Positions 48,915 through 57,812 of a stretch of DNA of 64,000 bases are shown piece after piece. The first letter of the stretch is position 1. Each line of letters begins with the position of its first letter. The DNA comes from Corallium rubrum (lineage: Eukaryota; Cnidaria; Anthozoa; Scleralcyonacea; Coralliidae): assembly GCA_964035015.1 (NCBI GenBank), contig CAXIUP010000033.1:142501-206500 (forward strand). The letters run 5' to 3'. A program made the position numbers and the translations under genes. Under the pieces are notes generated by a model, which worked only from the letters and a program-made list of their open reading frames with translations, was not told the origin of the DNA and made no database searches.

Positions 48915-50150
48915 CTAATACTGAATAGATTGCAGCTGTCCGTTGGCTAAGTTGATGAGACCGTCCGACAGCACGTACAGGTAGCAGACACAAGCAGTAG
49001 TACCGGAACTCTTCTCCACCTCAACGAGTATTCCATTCTGTGTGTCAGTAAGCTTTACACCCTGACCCTGTACTCTCTTCAACGCAGTTGTTGAGAAGTC
49101 ACAAACCAAGGCAAACTTATCACTGAAGAAATTAGCCTCACTAACATTCCTATCAAACCTGTCATCACATGGGAAGAACACCCGGCTGGCCTCATTGAAG
49201 AAATCATACTTTTTCATCGACTGTGTGTACAGGAAGTTTGGCTGACCTTGGAAACTTATCTTAACACTTTCGATAGCTGGGTAGTAGAACGACTCACTTC
49301 CATCAGTAGTTCTTTTAAAGATCATTACGATATTTCTCAGAGACTTTCTTGGTAAGTTCACATTCTCATGGATTTTTGTGCTATTACCAGCAACTGGAAA
49401 GGTTTTAACTAGGGTGGCGTGACTGTAGTAGGAAGATTTCCCCCTACTGTAAATCCCCTCAACCTCACCCGCCAGCATATCATTCTCAACTGTCTCATAC
49501 CTCAACTTCAGGTTATCCAACCTAAAGCTAGATGGCACAGCCTTACCACTACCACCGGGGAGTAACACGTTAGAAGGACTGTTAATCTTTAGTATAGTCT
49601 CATGTGTGTTCTGCAATGCGTGAGGATATATAGCTCCATTTTCACTAAGCCAATCATCATCAATAGGCACCGTAAACCTGTCACCATAGATGCCACTCAG
49701 AAGAGCATCACTAGCAATATTAGCATCACCACTCACGTCCTGACTTCTTAGCTTAGCAAGGTTGGCACTCCCGCCAAGACCTTGATCAATTTTCCCAGCC
49801 CGCTTAGACTTAGACCATAAGTCCTCATAACATCTAAGAACATGGGCCTCATTCAAATCCCTATATATTTCCCCATTGAACTTATGAGTAATTTGTTTAA
49901 ACAGGGTGAACTTAAGGTTGTTCTGATGGTATGACTCCTTATTTCCATTCTTCAGGTTGAATGTAAGCATTCTACTGCCAGGAATTAGTACATGATTAAC
50001 CGGCAGTGTCGCCAGCTTTACATACAGGTCCTGGCCAGAGGATATATGTGTTGGGTTGAATGTTACATCGACGACCCTCCTAGTACCTTTCTTACTACTG
50101 TCTGACTTCTTCAGTTTATAGCTTGGAGTAATTCTATCTTCCTGCAACAT
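48915..50150 (-). CDS. Capsid-like protein (probable major capsid, Polinton type)
   Basis: This intact 411-residue protein lies directly upstream of the ATPase. It is rich in beta-strand-like segments, with recognisable blocks DVTFNPTHISSGQDLYVKL, VNHVLIPGSRMLTFNL, YPHALQNTHETILKI and SESFYYPAIESVKISFQGQP. These recall capsid proteins of cnidarian Polinton-like elements, and the order capsid-ATPase is typical. I cannot show the double jelly-roll fold from sequence alone. The protein could instead be a minor capsid component. No transmembrane segment or signal peptide is seen. Confidence 0.6.
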   Translation of the reverse strand: MLQEDRITPSYKLKKSDSSKKGTRRVVDVTFNPTHISSGQDLYVKLATLPVNHVLIPGSRMLTFNLKNGNKESYHQNNLKFTLFKQITHKFNGEIYRDLNEAHVLRCYEDLWSKSKRAGKIDQGLGGSANLAKLRSQDVSGDANIASDALLSGIYGDRFTVPIDDDWLSENGAIYPHALQNTHETILKINSPSNVLLPGGSGKAVPSSFRLDNLKLRYETVENDMLAGEVEGIYSRGKSSYYSHATLVKTFPVAGNSTKIHENVNLPRKSLRNIVMIFKRTTDGSESFYYPAIESVKISFQGQPNFLYTQSMKKYDFFNEASRVFFPCDDRFDRNVSEANFFSDKFALVCDFSTTALKRVQGQGVKLTDTQNGILVEVEKSSGTTACVCYLYVLSDGLINLANGQLQSIQY

Positions 50151-50158
50151 AGACTAAG

Positions 50159-50455
50159 TTATATCTTATTTTTTCTGTACCTATCATAGACCATCCATAC
50201 GATAGCCACCACCAACACCCACAGAGTGCTAGCCAACCAATAGACTGACCGTCCAAATGATCCGGCAGCACCTGAACCCTGACCAATAGCTTTTCTCGCC
50301 CCCACCACAACCGTTGTGATGAGACCAGCTATGGTGATAGCAATGGCTGACAGACCCAGTAGGTTTTCCTTAACCCACTCTTTGAATCTCTCTAGCCTGG
50401 ATATGTCTTCCTCCTGCTGCTCCCTTATCTCTTCCAGTCGTCTCTGCTCTATCAC
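50159..50455 (-). CDS. Small two-span membrane protein
   Basis: This 98-residue protein has an N-terminal charged coiled-coil-like part (EQRRLEEIREQQEEDISRL). Two hydrophobic segments follow, at about residues 33-55 (LGLSAIAITIAGLITTVVVG) and 70-90 (YWLASTLWVLVVAIVWMVY). The tail is basic. It lies upstream of the capsid-like gene on the same strand. It may be a virion membrane or assembly protein, but the function is unknown. The frame is open further upstream without an obvious ATG, so the start could lie earlier. Confidence 0.5.
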   Translation of the reverse strand: MIEQRRLEEIREQQEEDISRLERFKEWVKENLLGLSAIAITIAGLITTVVVGARKAIGQGSGAAGSFGRSVYWLASTLWVLVVAIVWMVYDRYRKNKI

Positions 50456-50509
50456 TTGATCTCTAGCCTGTCTTAGTCCTTCTATTCTTTCTGTCAGTTC
50501 ATTGTTATA

Positions 50510-51525
50510 TTAATTTTCTGAAGTCATCTGATCCTCCGTTCTATTTATTGTTTCCTGATAGTGGTCCGCTTGGGTCTGTAGAGCTCCCTGATCGCCTACC
50601 CTTGAGTTTGGATCCATGGTTGCTGTTGGGTTCAGTACACCTCTCTGTTCACGATTCTCTTTAGGAGTCAGCCCAGGTATATCTGTGTAGTTATTAGAGT
50701 TGGCTTGTACGTCAACCACTGGATAGTCCTCTATTTCTTCTGGTTCAGTTTCTTCATCAAGGATTTTCCTATACCCAATGTCTTTTCCGTAATCACTAAT
50801 GAGCCGTTTATACTGGTCAACAGCGGGTTTCGATTCAATAGCTGTCGAGTATTGTGGGACTTTGTTTTACCACGTTTCATAATCTGTACTGCTCTGCCTG
50901 ATAACCTTCCGTTTTTTAACTTAGGTCTAAACCATAATGTATCTTCTCCATCTTTTCGTTGAATAATAATTGATCTGTTCAGTATCTCCTGTGCTATTTG
51001 GTTTTTTGGGTATAGGTTGACTTTGTTTTTGGTTTGAACTATTTTCGTCACAGCTACAACCCTTTCAAGTTGGTCGCCTATATTAGCCTTATTCTTCGAC
51101 TTAACATTTTTAAGTCTTTCCATAACTTCATCATACTTACTTTCGTTGAGTATGCTTCCATCATCACCAAGTGTCTCGTCAAGTATACTATATACCTTAT
51201 CATTAATACTGGTGAAATTGTTCTGATCAGCCTGTGGATAATGGGTGAATTCAACACCTGGCGCTTCTGTGGTGGAGCCACTAGCGTTTTTAATAGTCAC
51301 CGTTTTACCATCATCTATGAATGCGTACTCTCTGTACAGTAATCCTCTTTCCATCATGAGATCTTTAACATATGCAATCCTCTCAGATTTGTCTGAACCA
51401 TCATCATCAGCCTGACTTAATAGGTTATCATATTCTGATTCCAACTGACCATTATCTATTTCATTATATTCAGGGTATCTGTTTTTCATTTCAAAGTCGT
51501 CAAATACGTCACCACCTTCAGCCAT
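50510..51525 (-). pseudogene. Unknown virion-type protein, frameshifted
   Basis: The upstream 264-codon frame starts MAEGGDVFDDFEMKNRYPEY at 51525, just after TATAG. It is acidic at first, with a conserved-looking middle (NQIAQEILNRSIIIQRKDGE, LWFRPKLKNGRLSGRA). Near 50865 it shifts. The continuation lies in another frame (YKRLISDYGKDIGYRKILDE) and ends with an asparagine/glutamine-rich tail at 50510 (PTATMDPNSRVGDQGALQTQ). The original gene thus had about 340 codons. No enzyme motif is visible. The position between integrase and capsid genes suggests a structural or DNA-associated role. Confidence 0.5.
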
Positions 51526-51532
51526 CTATACA

Positions 51533-52619
51533 CTAACTAATATTCTGAATATCACTCTCAGGTACCCAGCTATTATGCTTGCTATCATACCCGAGCCACT
51601 TCACCAGGGCCATCTTCTTTTTCCTCTTCAGTATTTTCTCTACTTTATAAACATGATCCTTCTTAACAACAGCACTTAGCTCCTCTTCATAAAACTTCCC
51701 AATTATTTGCTCACCCTCTAAGTCCGCTATTTCATAAACATTTGGATCACCCCGGATTACCTTAATAACCTTGAATAGTTCTTCTGTGAAGTTAGCCTCA
51801 TAGCCCTTAGTGAATATACCTTTTTACTTACTTATCCTGACAGTATCACCAACTTTAAATTTAGCTAGAGGGTATTCTCCAAATGTGTGGCCAAATAAGG
51901 TGTTCCACACTTCAGCCTCATTACTTTTATTCACATTAGCCGGTTTCATCAGTATAGTTCTATGCTTACTGTTATTGTAATTGCTAACCAGCGAGTCTAG
52001 AACGTCAATCCACTTATATGTTCCCTTACTGTAGAAGTACTTCCACAGAACCGTCTTGAGTTCTGTTAAACCGTTCCACAATAGCAGCCTTCTTATCCGA
52101 TAGGGTGCTAAAGTACTTAGCACCAGCTCCCTCCAGTAAGGACCTCACCCCAACATTGTAAAATTCCTTACCATCATCAAACTGCACCAGTTCTGGATCC
52201 GATCCAAAACGCTTCCTAAATTTCTTAAGCAACAACGTTACCGCCTTAGTCATACTTCCAGTGTCTTTCCTATACACATGGATGGCAAAGGCATATCTGC
52301 TTAAAATTTCAACAGCCGTCAATATCCAACGGTATCCCTCATTCTTATTCCCATACTTACCCATATCAACAAGATCCATTTGCAGCTGCTCACCAAGGTA
52401 GTAAACCCTAGTCTGTCTGAACTTATGCTTACTAACTATTTTCCTGTACCGTGTAAAAGTATCCTGCGATTTCAACCACTCAGTGACCTTACTCCTACTC
52501 ACACCAGGGAGACCATCAGCCAGTGCTTTCTGGTAAAGCCTCTCAGCTGACTGATAACCAGTTGCTGGATTATAGTATATATCCCTCAACCCCTGTTCCA
52601 GTTCTATGTCATTGTCCAT
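51533..52619 (-). pseudogene. Retroviral-type integrase with C-terminal chromodomain, broken
   Basis: The frame 52026-52619 carries the catalytic triad: D in QLQMDLVDMGKYG, D in LVQFDDGKEFYN and E in KAAIVERFNRT. An N-terminal helical region lies upstream. A one-base frame change near 52060 moves the rest into 51824-52123 (SNYNNSKHRTILMKPANV, FKVGDTVRISK). An in-frame TAA at 51824-51826 then interrupts it. Beyond it the same frame continues to 51533 with a chromodomain (VYKVEKILKRKKKMALVKWL, GYDSKHNSWVPESDI). The integrase inserts the element, and the chromodomain may steer it to modified histones. Polinton and Ty3/gypsy integrases share this layout. Two lesions make it inactive. Confidence 0.82.
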
Positions 52620-52624
52620 ATACT

Positions 52625-53302
52625 CTATGAGATATACAGCTCCAACAGTATGCTCCCAAAACCATTCAGTGGTTTTCCGTTCTGATCTGTCACGTGGAAT
52701 TCCAACTCATTGATAACACCTTTACCAATTTCCAGCTCAGTCTCAATGTCAACAAATGACTGTGTCGAACCGAACAGCGACTGCTCACTAGTGACTGGAA
52801 GACTCACTAGGACATTACTCTTCCTCCCGTCATAGAGGTTCATTGATGTAGATATTACATTACACATCACCACAAGGTACTTCAGCCCGTTATTCACATT
52901 TATCAGCCCACTCTTTGTACTACTACCTGGTAAGAATGTACGGGTGCTAAATCCTAGTAAAGTGGCTAAGTTGCTATGTAGTGCTAGAGTCGTGCTACTG
53001 TCAGTCACCATAGTACACTTAGCCTCTGGTTTACTAAGCGTTAATGTAACCCCACTGTTCCCCTCAAGTATCTTCTTAAAATCCTGGAATGTATAATAGC
53101 CATCCTCAAGGAATTTATTCACCCTCTTATTGTGAACATAGTAGTTACCCTTACTGCTGGACACGTTATAGTACTCCCACATTATGTAAGCCTTCTTCAG
53201 AAGAATATGAGGATTTTTCCCTGTCAGTATAGGCTCCTCCAGTCTAATCACCTTATATGATCCTTCTATCAGCGCGGTCAGTTTCCTCATAATATAGATC
53301 AT
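52625..53302 (-). CDS. Penton/minor-capsid-like protein
   Basis: This 225-residue protein starts MIYIMRKL (ATG at 53302, or the inner ATG at 53290). The centre has LATLLGFSTRTFLPG, GLKYLVVMCNVISTS and DGRKSNVLVSLPV. The C-terminal part has ELEIGKGVINELEFHVTDQN with GFGSILLELYI. This pattern recalls the single jelly-roll penton proteins of Polintons and adintoviruses, where an LxGF...CDI...DG...L motif series recurs. It is intact and ends two bases before the integrase ATG. Its start is divergent from the 517-codon gene, with only a few bases between. The fold assignment is inference. Confidence 0.55.
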   Translation of the reverse strand: MIYIMRKLTALIEGSYKVIRLEEPILTGKNPHILLKKAYIMWEYYNVSSSKGNYYVHNKRVNKFLEDGYYTFQDFKKILEGNSGVTLTLSKPEAKCTMVTDSSTTLALHSNLATLLGFSTRTFLPGSSTKSGLINVNNGLKYLVVMCNVISTSMNLYDGRKSNVLVSLPVTSEQSLFGSTQSFVDIETELEIGKGVINELEFHVTDQNGKPLNGFGSILLELYIS

Positions 53303-53306
53303 ATTA
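53280..53306. promoter_or_regulatory. Divergent start region of the two gene blocks
   Basis: The minus-strand ATG (53302 or 53290) and plus-strand ATG (53306) are 3-15 bp apart in CATAATATAGATCATATTATG, which is nearly its own inverse. Any promoter for either block must therefore lie inside the other gene or be this AT-rich core. Confidence 0.5.
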
Positions 53307-54859
53307 TGGAAGAAGCGCTTAGGAAGTACTATGGCAGCAACTACAATAAGTACCTAAGAACCTACAAAGAGTCAGTCACCAAAGCAAAGGAAAACCTACT
53401 TAAGGAATACCCGAAAGCCACTCTCGGCAAGTTTGAATTCATCCCAGAAATCGATAGGGAAGGCAACCTGACGAAGATGGGTATATGGTTTATAAACAGC
53501 GACATAGTGTCAACTAACATCGATAGCAGCACCTTCAAACATGATAAGTCCATGTGGAAGTACCTACACAACTTCACCGGAGTACGACCCCGCAGCCTAG
53601 GCATTAAGAACGGCTTCCCAATCATATGGCTAGCCAACGCGACAGACATAGCACCACTACCAAAGCGAAAGGAGCATAAACACTATGAGTTCGGTAGCAC
53701 TACTAAGGTCCATGACATATGGTATGATGGGTTCCCATCTTGGGACGTACTCAACTATCCTATAAATAATTTCAGGGTTTACGTCAACTCTAAGGACTAC
53801 TTCATGTCCAAACTGCCAGAGCTGAAGATAAGTCATCCAGGTAAACCATTCAACTGGGATGACACCAATTCCTACTTCATGACTATATTCGCCGCCTACG
53901 CCGCCACCTACTGCTGCGGGATCAGCATGCAACATCTGACACCATCTGATGAGGTGTACTCTATGATAACATCCATAGCTAGGTACCACGTCTACTTCAC
54001 AGTAAGACGCCTTCTGAAGAGGATGGAGGGAAATGATAGTATGCATACCATCTCAACAGAGTTCAGGGCTGGCAACCTCTACAGACAGATTGCAAAGTTA
54101 CCGTGGACATTCTCCTATGAATCACACTCTGGAGGGGTTAGCAACGTCAGAGTAGTTAGGTCTGGGTATCAGAATCACTACAGACGTTATGTACCAAAGT
54201 CATCCAATGGTCTGACTAGGGTTGGGTTGAAACGTCTCAACCAGTCCATAGAGGCATACATTTACAGCATATTAGGCGCTCAGGCCAAGACTAGGGTGTC
54301 AATAGTCAATCACGGCGGTGGGTCACTGGAAAGTCAGCAGGAGTTTAGAAAACTAACTGAAGACGCCATAACAAACTACAGTGTAAGCACCTGGATACTA
54401 AACATGAATAGGAGCATAGCTGACACACATGTGACACAGGATCTGGCGTTATCACCTAAAAGTTGGCTAGTACCTAGCAAGATGATAATTCTGAAGAAGG
54501 CCATAGAGGGGTACAACAACCTTCTGAAGACAGCAACAGAAAGTATGAAATTCGGAGTCAATGATATTAACTATCATAAGGTCAGACACATCACACCTAA
54601 GAAAGTCCACACTAATGTATCCCAACATCTGGAATCACTTGATGGTCCGACACCTACAACTGCTAAACATACACCTAACATCAGCACTTCTAAGCATGAT
54701 CCGCCTACCATCGACGCTGCTAAGCATGATCTGGAGGAATTACCAGTACTGGACACCAGTAGTGGGGAGTCTGACAACCAGTCAAATGCAGGTGCTGTGC
54801 TAGCTCTGACTGCTGTGGGTGGATACATGGTCAGCAAGTATATATACCCTATGCTATGA
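53306..54859 (+). CDS. 517-residue protein of the virus-like element, unknown
   Basis: This intact frame is the first gene of the rightward block. The N-terminal half is mixed charged with WGKF-poor but conserved-looking stretches: KNGFPIIWLANATDIAPLPK, VHDIWYDGFPSWDVLNYPI and NFRVYVNSKDYFM. Histidine, tyrosine and tryptophan are frequent. A serine/threonine/proline-rich tail follows (residues 430-490). The protein ends with one membrane-type segment (AGAVLALTAVGGYMVSKYIY). A C-terminal anchor and large ectodomain-like part could suit a virion-surface or assembly protein. I recognise no family. It overlaps the next gene by four bases (ATGA). Confidence 0.6.
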   Translation: MEEALRKYYGSNYNKYLRTYKESVTKAKENLLKEYPKATLGKFEFIPEIDREGNLTKMGIWFINSDIVSTNIDSSTFKHDKSMWKYLHNFTGVRPRSLGIKNGFPIIWLANATDIAPLPKRKEHKHYEFGSTTKVHDIWYDGFPSWDVLNYPINNFRVYVNSKDYFMSKLPELKISHPGKPFNWDDTNSYFMTIFAAYAATYCCGISMQHLTPSDEVYSMITSIARYHVYFTVRRLLKRMEGNDSMHTISTEFRAGNLYRQIAKLPWTFSYESHSGGVSNVRVVRSGYQNHYRRYVPKSSNGLTRVGLKRLNQSIEAYIYSILGAQAKTRVSIVNHGGGSLESQQEFRKLTEDAITNYSVSTWILNMNRSIADTHVTQDLALSPKSWLVPSKMIILKKAIEGYNNLLKTATESMKFGVNDINYHKVRHITPKKVHTNVSQHLESLDGPTPTTAKHTPNISTSKHDPPTIDAAKHDLEELPVLDTSSGESDNQSNAGAVLALTAVGGYMVSKYIYPML

Positions 54860-55452
54860 GTCTGAACCTAGGTTACACAACAGCGTCTGACAACTCCATA
54901 GGTGAAGTCACTGACGACATTGACATGAAAAATTTCAGGATAATCCAAAGCACACCGGCCACTGATGACAACCACCTGATAAATAAAAAGTATGCCACAG
55001 AAAAGTTCGCCAAGAAGGAGAATTACAGGCGTAACGCCACAATGGTCTGGTACTACTCAGCAATTGGTGGAACGCCAGAATCGCTAAATAGTAACACCTA
55101 CCCAATGGTCTCAGTAAGTAAGGACACCATGATAAGAATATTATGCCACTCATTCGACACAGATGGTGTGGTGCCTGACAACGTAGTGAAGGTCACATAC
55201 CGGCTGTACTATGTTACCTACAGAGCAACACAGGGTTCTGAGCTATTGGGTACACTAACTCTGGGGAATGCAGACAGGCATTATAGCGGTCACTGGTCTA
55301 TACCTGTTAATCACGACTTTTACGTGAAAGATGCTATCTCAGCACAGCAGGCAAGCAATAGACCATCTGTCGGATACATCTACCCAACAATAACTGGGCT
55401 GACTAATGGCAATGAGAGTTGTCTAACTGTGGCATTTTATGAGCCTGTTTAA
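54856..55452 (+). CDS. Fibre-like protein
   Basis: In this 198-residue protein the N-terminal region (DIDMKNFRIIQSTPATDDNH then LINKKYATEKF) resembles the repeating neck motif of viral and phage fibre proteins, in which NFRI-like strands precede DDAVNKKY turns. The rest is beta-rich without membrane segments, as for a small receptor-binding head. It starts in the ATGA overlap with the 517-codon gene and overlaps the next gene by 14 bases. The role in attachment is inferred from this motif and the neighbourhood. Confidence 0.5.
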   Translation: MSLNLGYTTASDNSIGEVTDDIDMKNFRIIQSTPATDDNHLINKKYATEKFAKKENYRRNATMVWYYSAIGGTPESLNSNTYPMVSVSKDTMIRILCHSFDTDGVVPDNVVKVTYRLYYVTYRATQGSELLGTLTLGNADRHYSGHWSIPVNHDFYVKDAISAQQASNRPSVGYIYPTITGLTNGNESCLTVAFYEPV

Positions 55453-56002
55453 TCCCACCTATGTTATGCTTAACAGAGAGAAGAGTATAATAAGATTCAA
55501 CCACATATCTGATAAGCTGAGCTCAGAAGAGGTTGAGATGCTAAAGTCACTGTACGAGCACTACCACATGATGGCCACCTGCTACCAGTGGCAGTTTAAG
55601 AGACTTAGCAGGATTAATTTAACCCTGAACATGTCTGCTATCTTCCTCACTGTAGCCGGCGGAGCATTTAGTGCATTGGGTGGATTCGCTACATTATCTA
55701 TCAGTGCTATCGGACTTCTTATGCATGGGTATATCAAGAACAAAAAGATAGCAGAGAAAGTCAGCCAGTGTGAGGTGGCATACAAGAGCTATACAAAGTC
55801 CCTAAACACCATCAAAGGATATCTGAGAGGTATTGAGTTTGATAAATCAACAATGTTTAGCAATCTAACTATGGTAGACAACATAATAAATGACAGCACC
55901 ATGCCATTGGAGAAGAAAATAAAGGATAGGTATAGTAGGGTCTACAGAGGTCATGCATATATGAAATTATCAGAGTATTATGGAGGACTTCGAGGAGTTT
56001 GA
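55439..56002 (+). CDS. Two-span membrane protein with flanking helices
   Basis: In this 187-residue protein two adjacent hydrophobic segments (LNMSAIFLTVAGGAFSALGG, TLSISAIGLLMHGYI) lie at about residues 63-105. They sit between an N-terminal helix (LSSEEVEMLKSLYEHYHMMA) and a long C-terminal helical part (SQCEVAYKSYTKSLNTIKGY). This arrangement is reminiscent of SLATT-type membrane proteins. A pore or membrane-remodelling function would be speculation. It overlaps both neighbours, a virus-like packing. Confidence 0.5.
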   Translation: MSLFNPTYVMLNREKSIIRFNHISDKLSSEEVEMLKSLYEHYHMMATCYQWQFKRLSRINLTLNMSAIFLTVAGGAFSALGGFATLSISAIGLLMHGYIKNKKIAEKVSQCEVAYKSYTKSLNTIKGYLRGIEFDKSTMFSNLTMVDNIINDSTMPLEKKIKDRYSRVYRGHAYMKLSEYYGGLRGV

Positions 56003-56216
56003 TATGAATGCTTTAGGTAGTTATAAAGTTCCTGATGATGACGACAGCCAGGTTGCTGACTATGACATACCTCATACTGAAGAAACAGATTTCGGCGGAA
56101 CTGCTGATCAGTCGGAATATTATACTGACAGTCATTACAGAATAATTGTTGGTGAGGATAGGATGAAGCAGATCAGGAGACGTCATGCGTATAGACGCGG
56201 AGGATTTCTTCACTAA
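55980..56216 (+). CDS. Small acidic protein, unknown
   Basis: A 78-residue frame is very acidic at the start (MEDFEEFDMNALGSYKVPDD) and basic at the end (MKQIRRRHAYRRGG). It overlaps the previous gene by 23 bases and the next by 32. It may be a scaffold or connector. No family is recognised. Confidence 0.45.
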   Translation: MEDFEEFDMNALGSYKVPDDDDSQVADYDIPHTEETDFGGTADQSEYYTDSHYRIIVGEDRMKQIRRRHAYRRGGFLH

Positions 56217-56721
56217 CATTATAGACCTTGAGCCTGGGTGCAGTGATACCAGGTTCATAGACTACCTGTTGGACAATGATGTCTTCAAGATCACCAGGGA
56301 GCTTAGTGATTCAGGTCTTGTCAACGACTATTCTGTGAGGTACCTCGGAGGTGAGTTAAGGTCGATTGGTCGGGTTCTCACAAATGAGGAAAGTGATATG
56401 CTGAGGACTGGTATAAGGGAGTACTACGATGAGTGGCAGAGAAAGATGCTTAGAAGGACTGCTAGGAGGGCTGGTGTGTTAGCTGGCGTTGGCCTTAGTG
56501 TAATAGCATTAGTTACAGGGTTGTCAGTTGGATTAACTAGAGGAGGTGCAGATGTGGTACATGCGGGGAAGAGGAGGAAGTGGGAGAAGCTTAATCCAGC
56601 CAAGGTTGTCATTCCATGGTCAGACATTGAGGAGGCTGGTGGAGATGCTCTGATTTTTACTGGTAAGTATCTGACAGTTATCTTAGCAGCATCTGCAGTG
56701 TGTCTCACAGTAAGACGGTAA
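56185..56721 (+). CDS. Two-span membrane protein, unknown
   Basis: In this 178-residue protein the N-terminal 85 residues are soluble and charged. Then comes a basic RKMLRRTARRAG stretch leading into a membrane segment (LAGVGLSVIALVTGLSVGL). A second segment lies at the C-terminus (TGKYLTVILAASAVCLTV), ending in RR. The ATG at 56185 overlaps the preceding gene. It is probably a membrane component of the virion or of assembly. Confidence 0.5.
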   Translation: MRIDAEDFFTNIIDLEPGCSDTRFIDYLLDNDVFKITRELSDSGLVNDYSVRYLGGELRSIGRVLTNEESDMLRTGIREYYDEWQRKMLRRTARRAGVLAGVGLSVIALVTGLSVGLTRGGADVVHAGKRRKWEKLNPAKVVIPWSDIEEAGGDALIFTGKYLTVILAASAVCLTVRR

Positions 56722-56766
56722 GTTATCCTACAGTTATCTGTAAGTTAATCTCGGGTAATCTATAAG

Positions 56767-57072
56767 ATGGATCAGAAGGACCCGAAGATTACTACCGAAG
56801 TTAAGACTAAAGATCCGAAGCGTGTTGAAGCAGGTAAGAGGCTGGCAGCAATTTCTAAGGCAGCGAAAGAGAAGAAGATGAAGGAAAGGATAAAGATGGA
56901 GGATCCAGATGCATGGACGGTACCTAGAGGTTACATGTTAGGCCCGGTAGGACTTCTGATAGCAGGAGTGTCATTGTACTTTGCATGGAGGAGTGACAGG
57001 AGGGAAGTGGCTGCTGATGTTTCCACCCCAGCTGAACCACCAGCTGAGACCAGTAAGTTGGAAACATTATAA
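56767..57072 (+). CDS. Single-span membrane protein, lysine-rich
   Basis: In this 101-residue protein the N-terminal half is lysine-rich and helical (KRLAAISKAAKEKKMKERIK). One membrane segment follows (YMLGPVGLLIAGVSLYFAW), then an acidic, proline-rich tail. ATG 56767 follows a 45-bp gap after the previous stop. The function is unknown. Confidence 0.5.
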   Translation: MDQKDPKITTEVKTKDPKRVEAGKRLAAISKAAKEKKMKERIKMEDPDAWTVPRGYMLGPVGLLIAGVSLYFAWRSDRREVAADVSTPAEPPAETSKLETL

Positions 57073-57090
57073 CTAAATATCACTAAGGTT

Positions 57091-57324
57091 ATGTCGACTC
57101 AGAGGAAGGAACTTATGAATGAGGGATTCGACGCTGTTCTAGTGACATTGGGAGTTATGCTATTTAGCATGGCTAGTAAGAAGCTGTTGAGGGAGCCGCT
57201 GACATCAGCTGAAAGTGTGAAGTCATATGTGAAGCTAGCAGTTGGTATTACAGCATCAACACTAACTGTCAAATATCTGCAGCAGAAGAAGTACATACCT
57301 GAGGACCCCTTTAAGAATACCTAG
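57091..57324 (+). CDS. Small membrane protein, unknown
   Basis: A 77-residue frame has two moderately hydrophobic segments (DAVLVTLGVMLFSMA and LAVGITASTLTVKYLQ). It ends at a TAG directly before the next frame. It is one of a run of four short membrane-protein genes. Confidence 0.45.
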   Translation: MSTQRKELMNEGFDAVLVTLGVMLFSMASKKLLREPLTSAESVKSYVKLAVGITASTLTVKYLQQKKYIPEDPFKNT

Positions 57325-57743
57325 TTAACATTATAGCAAGTGCATTAGCAGGTGGAGCTATTCAGACAACATTCGCTGCGATCAGTTTCGCTGGAGCTGG
57401 GTTCCTATTTAGTAAGCTCAACCACACTGGATATGAGAAGGAACTTAAGAGACACAACCACAGCTTGGAGAAGTTGGCAGCAGCCAAGGAAGCATTCTAT
57501 GAGAATGAGATAAGACATAAGGATAGGTTGGCTCAGCTGCGGGCGGAGTTGAGTGACGCCAACGCTGACATAAATGCCACTAATAAGGCCTTGGATAAGC
57601 TTAGAACATACACCTCAGATGGTATAACCTTCAGAGGTGAACCTCAACTGGGAAACTTCTATAACCCTTCTAAGGAGATGCAGGAGTATCGGTGCAGCGT
57701 TCATGGCTATAGCAGGAGTTGTCATAGGTTTTACAGCGCATAG
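57315..57743 (+). pseudogene. Membrane plus coiled-coil protein without an ATG
   Basis: From 57315 the frame is open. It begins with a hydrophobic, signal-like segment (ASALAGGAIQTTFAAISFAG) and passes into a long coiled coil (LAAAKEAFYENEIRHKDRLA). The last part has the pair CSVHGYSRSCH. No ATG lies before the hydrophobic part; only a TTG at 57465 or internal ATGs are available. Either the start codon was lost, a frameshift from the preceding gene is needed, or a non-ATG start is used. Confidence 0.45.
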
Positions 57744-57812
57744 GGTAGGGTTCATTTAAAGTCATCTTATTATATCATAGTATATGAGCGAAGACTTAGG
57801 AAAATCGACGAG

